Assembly (NCBI GenBank): GCA_002179805.1
Contig: NAVB01003219.1
Location: 1-24,698 of the forward strand
DNA length: 24,698 nucleotides
DNA from: Acanthamoeba lenticulata
Lineage: Eukaryota > Discosea > Longamoebia > Acanthamoebidae
Direction: 5' to 3'
Every line of letters starts with the position of its first letter. Position 1 is the stretch's first letter. The notes under the pieces were generated by a model, which was not told the origin of the DNA, searched no databases, and saw only the letters and a program-made list of their open reading frames with translations. Below, in pieces: positions 11,301 through 20,842 of the stretch. Position numbers and translations under genes: made by a program.

Positions 11301-14300
11301 ACTATTAATGTTAAATGGTCATATAGAAAAGCATTTAAGTTGATTCTTGGGAGACGAGGCGAAGGAAACGCACCGACCGCCATAGACGACGAGCTTGTTG
11401 TGGCAGAGGCTCACCGAGGCATCGCGATAGCGCGGCAACGGGCCCTTGGTCTCCAACTTGTTCCACAACAGCGTCTCTGCCGTATCGTACGCGAGTGTCA
11501 AAAATCATTAAAGTAAAGAAAACAAATATAAACTATTTCAAATTATTTAAAAGAAATAAATAAATAAAAATGGTACCGGTGTCGAGGACGTAAACGTCGT
11601 CAAAGAACTGGATCGGGTTGTAGCCGCCAAAAAGGAGCAGCTTGTTGGGCCCAAAGGGCAGGAGGTGCGACGCTGACCGGCCCTTGGGCACCTGGCCCTT
11701 GGGGCGAAGCACCTTCCACTCGACGATCTCGGCTTCAAAGTTGAACTTGAAGGGCTTCTTGCCAAAGTTGAAGACCACCTTCTCGTTCTGGCTGTGGAGG
11801 CCCACCGACGGAAAGTGCTCCTTGCCCTGCGCGTCGCTGTAACCCACGCCCAAGAACTTCCCGTTCTTGGTGAAGAACACCTGCGCACGGGCATCACCGG
11901 CGTCACCAACGATGAGCAGAGCTGTCATGGCCAGAAGGAGAGCGTGAGGGAGCAGCCGAAATACCTCGCCAGTCTCGTAGATGAGGCCGCAGCCAATGGT
12001 GTCGCCCGTGCCGAACCGCGGGCCGAACGGAATCCCTGCTCCCATGTGGGTACCGTGTGAGCCAACCGGCCATACGCAAGGGACGACGGGGACGGCGCGC
12101 ACCAGAGCCCTGGTTATGGTAGGCCATGCCGTCGTCGCCGTGGTAGCCGTACGAGTGCTTCACCCAGCCCTGTGTCGGAGGAGAGGTTTAGCGTGCGAAG
12201 AGCCGGAAGGGAATGGAAGGTAAAGAAGAAGAAGAAACGCGCACGGGCTGCTTGTTGAGTGGGTAGTTGCCGTCGGTGAGGCCCACCGCAATGTACCTGT
12301 GGAAACAAATGTGAGACATGGCGATCGAGCGCAGCCTCAGCAGGGCGACGCCTACAACGATGAAATCAATAAATAAATTGCTTCAGCGGCAGATCGACGG
12401 ACCCCTTGAGGCCTTGATCCAGGACGGTGACCTCAAAGTAGAAGAGGGTCTCCTCGCCAATGCGCTGGACGGGAGTTGAGGTCTTGACCACGGCCGGCTT
12501 TGAGGGCGATAGCGCTGACTCTTGCACCACGTATTCGACCGTGAGGCCGTCCTCTGCCACCACCAGATTTGCACCTGTGATTGCCACAACCACAAAAACA
12601 ATTATATTAACAACAATTAAACAGATGATTAAAATAAAATAGAGCCAAGACGCACCAATTCGTTGCAAGTCAAGGGCGTAGGAGTGGTCACGTCGGTCCT
12701 CAGCTGTAGCAATGGTGCCCATCGACTGCAGTTCGCCCTCTGCTCGAGTTTATATTTAGTTTGTTTTGTTTTGAAAAATAAATAAATAAATAAATAGTGA
12801 GTTGATTATCAAAAAGCAACTGAAAAAAGAAGGGAAAGCATACCGGCTTTAAGGACGTACAAATCGCCCATGTGGAAGGCGGGCGGGTCCTCGCCCTCGC
12901 GCTGGATCACCTCGTAGCCCTCGAGCCGCAGCTGTGGGTACAGGTGCTTTGGCGCGATGCCGTACCTGACGACAGTGTCCGCTGCAGGTCAGCCGCCCAT
13001 GTGCGTGCTTCAAATTCCCATGTTAATCGCCCTCCATACCCGCCAAAGAGATAGATGGAGGAGCCGAGCGCGGTCATGGCGTGGTCGTATCGCATGGTCG
13101 GCCGGTCGCGTCCGCCCCACGGTCGCCGCCATTGCATGGTCTCTGATGATGTTGAATACATTCTCTTTTCAGTCCACCTGCGCGAGCGCTTCCACAATGC
13201 GGCGGGAAGGATGCTTGCGTACGCTTGCCCGTCTGTGTCTTGATCTGCGCGCCGTGGCGCCACAGCAGCACCGCGCACTCGCCGTGGCCGTAGTCGTCGG
13301 CCCAGTCGAAGGGAGTGTTGCCCTCCATGTCCTGCGCGTTGACCTCGGCTCCGTCCTGTTATGCGTCCAGACCAGGAGGAAATTGAAATGGAAATGGAAA
13401 TGCTTTGAGATCAACTGCATGTTGGTAAACTGGCTTCTGGAAACGCACCTCGAGCATGACCTGCAGACAGTCATAGTGGCCCGTGCGAGCTGCCAGGTGC
13501 AGTGGGATCTGGCTGAAGGGGTCGACGCTATTGACGTCAGCTCCGGCCTTGAGCAAGATCTGCGCAGGTCATGACGATGTTGAATTAACGATGATCACAC
13601 GACCCTGATCATAAGTTTCAATAATACCTTGCAGCACTCAACGTAGCCGTTGCGGGCAGCTAGATGCAGAGGCGTTGTCGTGTTCTTGTTCTTGGCATTG
13701 ACATCCGCCCCTGCCTGAAGCAGGACCTGGCATGCGCCGTGGTGGCCACACATCTGAACCACACCAGCACAACGAACGCGTCGTGTGAACAACTGCGGTC
13801 TGGCCCAGCCATCGAGAGCGCAGCGTACCGCGGCAAAGTGGAGTGGCGTCGATTCGATCTCGTTAACTGCGTTGGCCTGGGCGCCATGCTTCAACAGCAG
13901 GTCGACGGTGGCTGTGCGGCCGTGATAGGCCGCCTGGTGTATGGGCCTAAGTGTGCATTGGTGAGAATATGTAAATAAAAAGCAGTGCAGCTGGCTGTTG
14001 GGTGACGCACATGTTGCCGTTCTCGTCGCGGGAGTTGAGGTTGGCTCCACGCGCCAGGAGCAGCTCGATGACTTTGTTGAACCCACGCTGGAAAAAGAAG
14101 ACGTTAGCCGTCGTCGGCAATTGGCAGAAGGTGCAGTCTTCTACCTTGGAGGCGAGAGCCAGCGGGGTCTTCCGTTTGGCATCTTCAACGTCCACCTTTG
14201 AAAGTGGAAGGATGAGATGTGTATGAAAAAAAAAAGGAAGAAAAGAACGATTTTTTGCATCGTCCTGTATCCAAAGCATTTAAAGCAGATGGAGCGTACG

Positions 14301-14521
14301 ATCTGAACCACGGTAAGGAGTAAAGTGGCACAAGCAGCATTGCCGTTAAGGCACACATAATGCAGTGGTGTGCGACCTTTGTCACCACGGATGGAGGATG
14401 CATCTCGCCGAAAGTTGCTCAGCAATAACGAAAGCTCTTGTACATCGCCCTGAGCTGCCACCTTCAGGATGTGCTGATCCACCGAATCGCTCGCGGCACC
14501 AGACTCTTCGGCCGTTGCCAT
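8325..14521 (-). CDS. Giant ankyrin-kelch(SPRY)-kelch-BTB-BTB protein
   Basis: One 26-exon gene, 1303 aa, probably a cytoplasmic scaffold; by analogy with BTB-kelch proteins it may be a Cullin-3 substrate adaptor (inference). From the start the exons begin at 14521, 14195, 14087, 13946, 13753, 13559, 13355, 13142, 12965, 12739, 12574, 12296, 12169, 12035, 11880, 11476, 11229, 11040, 10832, 10633, 10326, 10146, 9766, 9554, 8754 and 8392. Ankyrin repeats span about 15-272 (TPLHYVCLNGN, PIHQAAYHGRT, TPLHLAARNGY, IPLHLAARTGH). Kelch blade 1 is about 290-352 (SSIYLFGGYG). A RanBPM-like SPRY domain is about 380-540 (GWVKHSYGYHGDDG, GDTIGCG, FFTKNGKFLG). Five more kelch blades span about 545-812 (LLLFGGYN, LVVYGG, VYIFGG, LFVFGGWDG, YFFAGWNG). 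BTB1 is about 822-962 (GKPIYAHKVVLASRS) and BTB2 about 985-1165 (VHGHKVIVCGRSPYF). An acidic helical tail ends the protein. All 25 junctions keep phase, so a single gene is strongly favoured. Confidence 0.9.
9936..9992 (-). other. Possible optional 57-nt intron inside BTB1
   Basis: Within exon 10146-9859 a GT (GTCGGGCG) and an AG (GACCAAG) delimit 57 nt with phase 1 on both sides and no stop codon when retained. Retention adds 19 residues (CRAGRGQVDMVMV and following) to a loop of BTB1. The length fits local introns, so either form may be the mature message. The CDS model here retains it. Confidence 0.4.
12036..12041 (-). other. Tandem NAGNAG acceptor in the SPRY domain
   Basis: The intron before GIPFGPRFGTGD ends GAGCAG. 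Splicing at either AG keeps frame and adds or drops one alanine. The distal site matches the spacing of animal RanBPM SPRY domains (SGTGQPYG versus QGSGIPFG). Confidence 0.55.
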
Positions 14522-15168
14522 TCTGATGAACCCTTTTTTTTTTTCTATTATTTATTGGTGCGCCGATGCTTTTGCCTGGTTCGAGTCCAGGTATGGCCAC
14601 TTGGAGAAGACAGGTTCGGCGTTTGGCTGATTGACAATTTCATCCCAAACTTCTCTGCAAACTGAGAGACAGCGTTTCCTCATTGGACATTCATTGGTAC
14701 ACGGGCAAGCAAAAAGGAATGGAAGGTTTGGAATTGCCATGCGACACACGTGCCGTTGTGCACATCAGGAAAAAACTCGGCAGCGCTGGCAGCTTGGGAA
14801 GCAAGGCTGAAAGCGGGAGGAATTTGGGTGAAATAGACCATTGTTCACGGCAGGCCAACAACCCGGCTGGAGAAGAGGAGAAGAGGAGGGAGTTTGAGGA
14901 CGGCCCAGTCGAGGTACTGTGGCTTATTCTGGGCATCGAGTAATTGCCGCTGGAGTGTGAAGTGAAGACGACCTCTAGAGTTTGAGTTAGAGACCGCCGT
15001 TTGGCGTTTTTGAAGGCTTCTTACCAGCAACCCTTCTCTGCACGTGTCCAACCAACGTTTTGAATCTTCAGCCTGGTGAAGAGGAGCAAAGGACGAGAAA
15101 GAAGGAGCGGACTCACTCGCAAGCGAAGTGATCCTCTTCTCGGAGCGACGTAGGGCGGAAAACCGGAC
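14522..15168. promoter_or_regulatory. Divergent intergenic region between the ANK-kelch-BTB gene and the 1195-aa gene
   Basis: These 647 bp hold both divergent promoters. Visible features are a T-run at 14534-14544 immediately upstream of the minus-strand ATG, and a tRNA T-arm/B-box-like hairpin at 14575-14591. A GAGGAGAAGAGGAGGGAG purine tract lies near 14873-14892, and CCGCCGTTTGGCGTTTTT near 14995-15012. A plus-strand open frame at 14683-14943 shows no recognisable sequence and is probably not a gene. Confidence 0.5.
14575..14591 (+). promoter_or_regulatory. Isolated Pol III B-box / tRNA T-arm-like hairpin
   Basis: CCTGG-TTCGAGT-CCAGG forms a perfect 5-bp stem with a 7-nt tRNA T-loop. The core GGTTCGAGTCC fits the TFIIIC B-box consensus exactly. 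I could not fold a D arm, anticodon arm or acceptor stem around it, and no downstream T4 terminator is close. It is therefore either a tRNA fragment or an isolated TFIIIC site. Confidence 0.5.
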
Positions 15169-18100
15169 ATGGAAGGTGGCTATGCATCGTCACTTGTCGT
15201 CTCGCCGACGAAGCGAGAGCTGAGCGAGAAGGAACTCGAAGCTGAATCGGCTCTGCTCATGCTCCTGTCTCGAAGCGACGCTGCTACTGTCCCACGGGCC
15301 GTGGAAAATGGGCTCCACGAAATTCTCAATCACCACGAGCGATTTCCCGACACACCTCCAGACGCAACCGCGAGCTCCTCCTCAACCTCACCTTCGCTAC
15401 TCACCAACGGACGCCGTACATCAGCTCGCCTCGCGAACCGAGCTCTCGAAAGCGCATCAATCACTGCCGCATCTTCTTCTTCTTCTTCATCATCTGCCGA
15501 ACTTCAACATCAACACCGTAATCACCCAACCACGTCGGATACTCGCGTGTCCATCAAGAGCCTCCTGAACGATGTTGAAGATGACGCGGTTGACAAGGCT
15601 GCAGCGGCCATCACTCAAGGCTCGTCAGGTCGCGGTTTGCCTCCCTTTCCCGCGGTCTTTGGGGCGGCGGGACCACTCTTGTCGACGTCCAGGTCCACGC
15701 CGACCTCTCCCGTGTTCTCGTCGGCCTCACCGCTGCCGCCCTTCGAGTCGCTGCTCTCGGTCGGGGGCAGCTACGAGGCCGGTAGGTCGCTGACCCGCAC
15801 CTCATCGTCCATCGATCTCCGCGCTGCCGACCTCGACTCCTCCTCGAGCACAACTACGACAACGTCCACGACCGCCACCGGGCGGAGTCGAGGCGCCAAG
15901 ACGCGCAAGCTGCTCAGCTCGTCGTCGCCCGTCTTGGCCCAGAAGCCCGCCGGGAGCAGGAAGCGCAAGGCGGCCGCGGTCAAGTCCGCCATCGGCTCAT
16001 CGGCAACGGCAGCGGCTCCATCTGCTGCTCCCGCCGCCAACAAACACGACCGCCGCACCAAGAAACAGCGACAGCTTGAGCTGCTCCAGTCGGTCAACAA
16101 CGCCGGCCGGCTTGGCGGCGGCGTTGGCGGCAGCGGCGACCTGGCTGTCGAAGACATTGCCGCGGCGCTGGCCTCCTCGCCGCTGGCCTTTTCGTCACCC
16201 TTTCTACCTTCTGTGCTCGCCGCGTCCCGTCGGGAGCGCGCCGCGACGGCCGAGACCTCGGCGAGCAGCGCCAGCGACGAGCGGCCGTCGAGCGCCGAGG
16301 CAGACACGCCCGAAGGGCCGGCACGCTCCGCCACGGCCATGGCGAATGTGGCCTCTGGCGTGATGCTGCCGCCGGCGGCTCCGCACTTGGTATCGTCGGC
16401 CCACCAACAGGCCAACACGAACAGTCCACTGCCGTCGTCCGCCGCGTCTTCGCCGCTGCCGTCCTCGCTCGCGCAGCTGCAGCAGTTCCTTCCGTCGGCC
16501 CTCCCGGCGAACGTTGACCAGCAGCGCATCCTCCAGCTCAAGTCCCAGCTACTCGCCCAGCAACAGCAATCGCCAGACCTTGCGGGTAGCACAACCACCA
16601 CCACACCGACGACGACAGCCGCCGCGGCCGCCGCCGGCAACGTGCAGTCGATGGTCAACAAGCTCAGCCTCAACCTCAACATCAGCCCGCACCAGGCGAG
16701 CCGCTTCGGCGACAAGAAGCGCGAGCGGCGGGACTCGTTCTCGTTCACGTACCCCAGCCGAGGGGCGAGCGCCGAGCAGGGCCACCAGCCCAGTGGAGGC
16801 GGCGGCGGTGGCAGCGGTTCTGGCGGCGGGTCGACGCCACTGCCGCAGCACCAGCAGGAGTTCCTGCAGCAGCTGCTCCAGCAGATTCACAAGAAACAGA
16901 CCGTCGTTCCCGCCGGCAGCGCCACGCCGACCATGGCCGAGGAGGCCACCGACGCCGGCGACGCTGGCGAGGCCACGCCCACGCTGGCGGCGGCCCCGAC
17001 GTCGCCCAGTCTGTTCCGGTTTTACCAGCGGCCGTACAAGGTGTTGCCCACTGTTGCGTCGGCAGTGGCGACGCCCATGTCGTGGGTCCCACCTGGCCTC
17101 AACGGCGAGCCTCACGTCGTGGGCGCAGTCGTCGACGTGCCGACCGAGGTCGTGCGGAGCGAGGCCCACCACAGCCCGATGATGGCTCATGCCTCTGTCC
17201 AGGAGCCAGAGGCTCACCATCAGCTACTGGAGCAGCAACAGCCTTTGGAGCCCATCAGCGAGCATGTCGAGCTCCAGCAGCCCACCGAAATGGAAGTGCA
17301 GCAGCCCGACGAGCGGGCCGAAGCGGCCGAGCATGACGCTGCCAGTGAGCTTAGTGGCGGCGGCGGTGATCCACAGCTCGGCCAGGGCATGACCGAGAAT
17401 GGTGGCGATCACGCAAACGGCGACGAGCTCAGCAACAGCAACCAGGAGGAGAGCGTGGGCGGGACCGACAGCAATTACGACGGGATGCAGGTGGACGATG
17501 TCGACGGTGCGCACCGAGCCGAGCTCCCTCCTGCCGGCAGTCCGCCAGAGGTGGGACCCAATGAGACCGTTGTCGCGTTGCCAGACGAGGGACGCGCCAA
17601 CGGCCCTGCAGTCAACAACGACGACCACGACCACTCGGCTGCTGCCGAGTTGGATCATCGCCACCACCAGGAGACACCGAGCCAGCAACAGCAGATGCAG
17701 GAGGAGCCGGAGCAGCGACCGCCGGGCGGGTTGAACGGCGCAAACAGCAGCATCGCCGATAGCCTCCGCGCGGCCTACATGGCTGCTGCTGCCGCCGGTA
17801 CTGTGGCTGATGACGTCTTTGCCGCCCGCCGGCGCAAGGCCTCGCCGCAGCAGATGGCCATCCTCGAGCAGATTTGGTCGACGACGGGCTTTGGCGGAGC
17901 GCTTCGGGCGAGCACCAGCCTCGACTTCACATCGTCCTTCCCGCAGTCGCTGAGCTCGGCGGTTTCGGCGGCGTCCTCGGCGTCGCCCTCTCCGTTGTTG
18001 TCAGGGTCGTCACTGCCGCTGGCGGGTCACGTCTCGCCTCCAGTGTCCAAGCGACGGTCGTCGCCGCTGCTCTCCTACTCGCCCACATTGGCGCCGGCGG

Positions 18101-18756
18101 GACGGAGCATGTCGGCCTCGCCGGTCCTGTCGTTCACCATCTCGTCGCCCAACCTGCCCTCGTTCCTGGCCTCGACAGCCGCACAGCTCAAGAACCAGGG
18201 CGGGACCGAGCCGGGGCTGCGGCGCATCATCCCCACATCTGCCGTGCACGTGCGGACCGACGCCGAGGACGAGGAAGACTCGGGCCTCAGGATCGTGGCC
18301 GACGACGATATTGACGACGAAGGCGACGACGTGGGCATGGACAGCCACAGACAGCAGCAGCAGCAACAACAACATCAGCAGTCGTCAGAGCGCGAGGTCG
18401 AAGTAGAGGTCTTGTCCTCGACGCCCACCACAGGCGTGCTCCCCTACGAGCGGGCGACCATCGTCTTCCCGACGATGGCGACAACGGCGGCAGCCTCCCA
18501 CGACCGGGCAACCAGGGAACGGTCAGCCGTGCTGCCGCTGCAGCTGCCGAGCGGAGCGCCGGCCTCGAACTCAACGTCAGCGCTGCCCAGCGTGGCGCGC
18601 TCGACCAGCTCGTTGGCGGCCACCGAGGCCGCCACTGCCTCCGCCACGACCGAGCGACCACCAGCAGCGGCACAGGGCGCAGGGCGCGGCGAGTCGCAGG
18701 GCAACGACGCTGGCCGATACAATGTGGCCGCTGGCGTGGGTAGCGTGGGCGCGTAA
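15169..18756 (+). CDS. Intronless 1195-aa low-complexity, probably nuclear protein
   Basis: Function not recognised. A single uninterrupted frame of 1195 codons starts at the first ATG after a 5' region without in-frame coding signs. The composition is dominated by S, A, P, Q, T and E, with runs of Ser (near 110-116), Thr, Gln and Gly. The N-terminus (residues 1-60) is the least repetitive part and has an amphipathic stretch (KELEAESALLMLLSRS). Basic clusters at about 250-310 (SRKRKAAAVK, HDRRTKKQRQ) look like nuclear localisation signals, and others (DKKRERRDS) follow. Repeated SSPLLS/SPxLPSFL-type motifs recur in the last third. Residues 887-908 (RRRKASPQQMAILEQIW...) resemble the first helix of a homeodomain, but no helix 2 or 3 follows. 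It could be a transcriptional regulator; that is inference. Codon bias is strongly GC, like the neighbouring exons. Lacking introns is unusual here. Confidence 0.8.
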   Translation: MEGGYASSLVVSPTKRELSEKELEAESALLMLLSRSDAATVPRAVENGLHEILNHHERFPDTPPDATASSSSTSPSLLTNGRRTSARLANRALESASITAASSSSSSSSAELQHQHRNHPTTSDTRVSIKSLLNDVEDDAVDKAAAAITQGSSGRGLPPFPAVFGAAGPLLSTSRSTPTSPVFSSASPLPPFESLLSVGGSYEAGRSLTRTSSSIDLRAADLDSSSSTTTTTSTTATGRSRGAKTRKLLSSSSPVLAQKPAGSRKRKAAAVKSAIGSSATAAAPSAAPAANKHDRRTKKQRQLELLQSVNNAGRLGGGVGGSGDLAVEDIAAALASSPLAFSSPFLPSVLAASRRERAATAETSASSASDERPSSAEADTPEGPARSATAMANVASGVMLPPAAPHLVSSAHQQANTNSPLPSSAASSPLPSSLAQLQQFLPSALPANVDQQRILQLKSQLLAQQQQSPDLAGSTTTTTPTTTAAAAAAGNVQSMVNKLSLNLNISPHQASRFGDKKRERRDSFSFTYPSRGASAEQGHQPSGGGGGGSGSGGGSTPLPQHQQEFLQQLLQQIHKKQTVVPAGSATPTMAEEATDAGDAGEATPTLAAAPTSPSLFRFYQRPYKVLPTVASAVATPMSWVPPGLNGEPHVVGAVVDVPTEVVRSEAHHSPMMAHASVQEPEAHHQLLEQQQPLEPISEHVELQQPTEMEVQQPDERAEAAEHDAASELSGGGGDPQLGQGMTENGGDHANGDELSNSNQEESVGGTDSNYDGMQVDDVDGAHRAELPPAGSPPEVGPNETVVALPDEGRANGPAVNNDDHDHSAAAELDHRHHQETPSQQQQMQEEPEQRPPGGLNGANSSIADSLRAAYMAAAAAGTVADDVFAARRRKASPQQMAILEQIWSTTGFGGALRASTSLDFTSSFPQSLSSAVSAASSASPSPLLSGSSLPLAGHVSPPVSKRRSSPLLSYSPTLAPAGRSMSASPVLSFTISSPNLPSFLASTAAQLKNQGGTEPGLRRIIPTSAVHVRTDAEDEEDSGLRIVADDDIDDEGDDVGMDSHRQQQQQQQHQQSSEREVEVEVLSSTPTTGVLPYERATIVFPTMATTAAASHDRATRERSAVLPLQLPSGAPASNSTSALPSVARSTSSLAATEAATASATTERPPAAAQGAGRGESQGNDAGRYNVAAGVGSVGA

Positions 18757-19018
18757 ACTGAGAAATATTGTACACTCTTGGGCAAGTAGAAGAAGGAATT
18801 GGGGATTGCACACACATACAAATACACACAGCCAATCTACTTTACGAGCCGGAGCAAGGCCCTTGGCGCAACGGCCGTTGGCCTCGTTCACTGCACAACA
18901 GAGCAAGCCGTTGTGGCCGTTGAGCTCGTTTTGGCGCCAAAACGAAAGGCACCAAGAAACGCGAAAGTCCAAACCGAACAGCTCAACATCAACACAGAAG
19001 GAGATCGTGAAAGGCAAA
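18757..19018 (+). promoter_or_regulatory. Upstream region of DEK
   Basis: These 262 bp separate the end of the 1195-aa gene from the DEK ATG and must hold one 3' end and one promoter. The clearest element is the perfect palindrome at 18926-18945. A CA-rich tract (CACACACATACAAATACACACAG) lies at about 18809-18831. Confidence 0.5.
18926..18945. promoter_or_regulatory. 20-nt perfect palindrome, E2F-like double site
   Basis: The core CGTTTTGGCGCCAAAACG, plus one flanking T/A pair, is perfectly self-complementary over 20 nt. Each half contains TTTTGGCGC, close to the E2F/DP consensus TTTSSCGC. It lies 74-93 bp upstream of the DEK ATG. Chance occurrence of a 20-nt perfect palindrome at this position is small. 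That it binds E2F is inference. Confidence 0.6.
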
Positions 19019-20842
19019 ATGAGCGACGACGTACTTGCGGCCACCAAACCCACAACAACAGAGCCCATCGATGAGATGGAGGAGTCAAAGGAGAATATGG
19101 CTCCCATTTCGTCGAATGTGGAGCCGATTCAGCCTGCCACACCTAAGAAGAAGGTCAAGTCGGGTCGAATCAGCAAGCGCGAGATGAAGCAGGTGGCCTC
19201 ACCCAAGGCACGTTGGCTGCCTCGAACTCAGGACAAGCGTCGTCACACCATCAACCGCTTTGAGTTCAAGGAGAAGGAGGCGCAGCCCCTTTGGGAGGTA
19301 CGCTGTCAGCACTGTGCTGATCGTCGTGGAACAAGCCTTACATTTGTTATTTACAGGGCGAGGGACGCAAGCTGGAGGACAGTGAGCTGATCGTGGAGAA
19401 CATCAAGTTTTTCTCCCGCAACAGCTCCTTCTTGAGGCAGATTCATCACATCTTGTACAACCGCGCCTGCAAGGTACCCTTTGCCTCCTTTGTGGCAACT
19501 TCAACAGCTCACAATACGTACGTCTTGCTCAGGCCACCGAGGTCAAAGCCAACCTCATCGCCTTCTCTGGCTTTCCCAGCTACTACGAGGTAAGTGTCGC
19601 CCCTCTGTTGGCCTGGTCCAGCACCTTCGTGTCTCATCTTGCCTCCTTCACGTCATGCTGGTTCAGGACAAGGCTCAGGAGAAGCTGGAGGCCAAGAGCC
19701 TTTCGTTCTTGAAGCTGCTGGCCGACGTGCTGGGGCAGCCCCACGGGAGCGAGTCCAAGAAGGAGCTCGTGGCCGACCTCGTGACCTTCCTGACCCGGCC
19801 CAAGAAGGTGAAGAGCGGCACCAACCTGGCCGAGAAGGCCGAGAAGGTAAAGGAACAGCGCCGTACCAGGAAGGACAAGAAGAGCGGGGACGACAAGAAG
19901 AAGAGCAAGACCAACAAGAAAAAGAACAAGACCAACAAGAAGAGCTCTTCCAAGGCCAGCGCTCGTGACTTCTACTCGGACATTGAGAGCGATGACGACG
20001 ATGAGCTCCTGGAGGAGCTCTACCAGTGGGACGAGCAGACCAAGGCCAAGGGCGAGGAAGAGGCCAAGGAGCTCGAAAAGCGCATCGCCGAGCGCAAGGC
20101 CGCCAAGAAGCAGCGGAAGGCCGAGAAGGAGGAGAGCCGCAAGCGTAAGGCGAGCCGCGACGCTGATGAAGAGGATGATGAGGAGGTCGACGCTGAGGAG
20201 GGCGAGTCAGACGAAAGCGACAGCGAGGAGGAGAGGAAGAAGGAGGCGGCCGAGAAGAGGAAGATTGTGAAGGCCAAGAGGAAGCGTGACGACCAGCGCA
20301 AGGCGGCGGCCAAGAAGGCCAAGAAAGCCGAGGACGAAGAGGAGGAGGAGGAGGCCGATGAGGAGGCCGATGAGGAAGAGGAACGTGTGGACAGGAGAAG
20401 GACGGTAAAGCGAAGGCGCGAGGAGACAAAGAGCGAAGACAGCGACGATGAAGAGGGTGATGGCAAGAACGAGAAGCAGGAAGAGGCGGAGGAAAAGGCC
20501 ACCGAGTCGAGCCGTAAGAGGCGCAAGATCGTGGTCGAGGACGAGGATGAAGAAGACGATGACGACGAGGCCAAGGGCGATAAAATGGAGCAAGTAGAAA
20601 CGAAGCAGGAACAGCCCCAGCCAGTCGAGGCCCGCGACGAGGAGGTGGAGGACAAGGCCAAGCTGGAGGAGGCCATCCGCGAGACACTGAGGAAGTATCT
20701 CAAGGAGGAGCTCACCATCGAGGAGGCCCGAAAGCAGACGCCCAAGCTGCTGCGGCAGCACGTCGAGGCCGCGCTGGGCCGCAGCGTGGAGGCCTACGGC
20801 CCCTTCATCCTCGCCACTGTGCGCGCGCTCTTTGCCGCTTGA
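19019..20842 (+). CDS. DEK: DEK-family chromatin protein
   Basis: DEK proteins bind DNA and histones in the nucleus and affect chromatin topology, replication and transcription. Exons: 19019-19297, 19357-19473, 19533-19589, 19667-20842; 542 aa (human DEK is about 375). The DEK/SAP region spans about 94-200: GEGRKLED, NIKFFSRN, ILYNRACK, LIAFSGFP, then a SAP-like helix pair ending LVADLVTFLTRPK. Residues about 200-475 are extended alternating K/R and D/E runs, longer than in animals and with several basic nuclear-targeting clusters. The C-terminal DEK_C domain is about 483-542 (LEEAIRETLRKYLKE, EEARKQTPKLLRQHVEAALG). The start fits because MSDDV follows a 5' UTR and precedes a phase-0 first exon. 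The upstream palindrome may link expression to the cell cycle. Family call is firm. Confidence 0.93.

Noticed and set aside
13200..13360. Splitting the ankyrin part from the kelch-BTB part as two genes
   Set aside because: The last ankyrin exon has no stop or polyadenylation signal. A phase-1 junction (GGCAAGC | AGACCATGC) links it directly to the first kelch blade.
14510..14602. Possible complete tRNA using GGCCGTT upstream as the 5' acceptor strand
   Set aside because: The upstream match overlaps the ATG of the ankyrin gene. No D or anticodon arm can be formed, and a T-run that would stop Pol III lies inside.
14683..14943. 86-codon plus-strand open frame
   Set aside because: It has no known sequence and lies in a probable divergent promoter region. 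The composition gives no coding support.
15771..16748. 325-codon open frame on the minus strand
   Set aside because: It is antisense to the 1195-aa gene, arises from GC-biased third positions, and has no recognisable sequence.
19653..20687. 344-codon minus-strand open frame
   Set aside because: It is antisense to the charged repeats of DEK. Its Pro/Ser/Arg composition reflects the complement of Lys/Glu codons.
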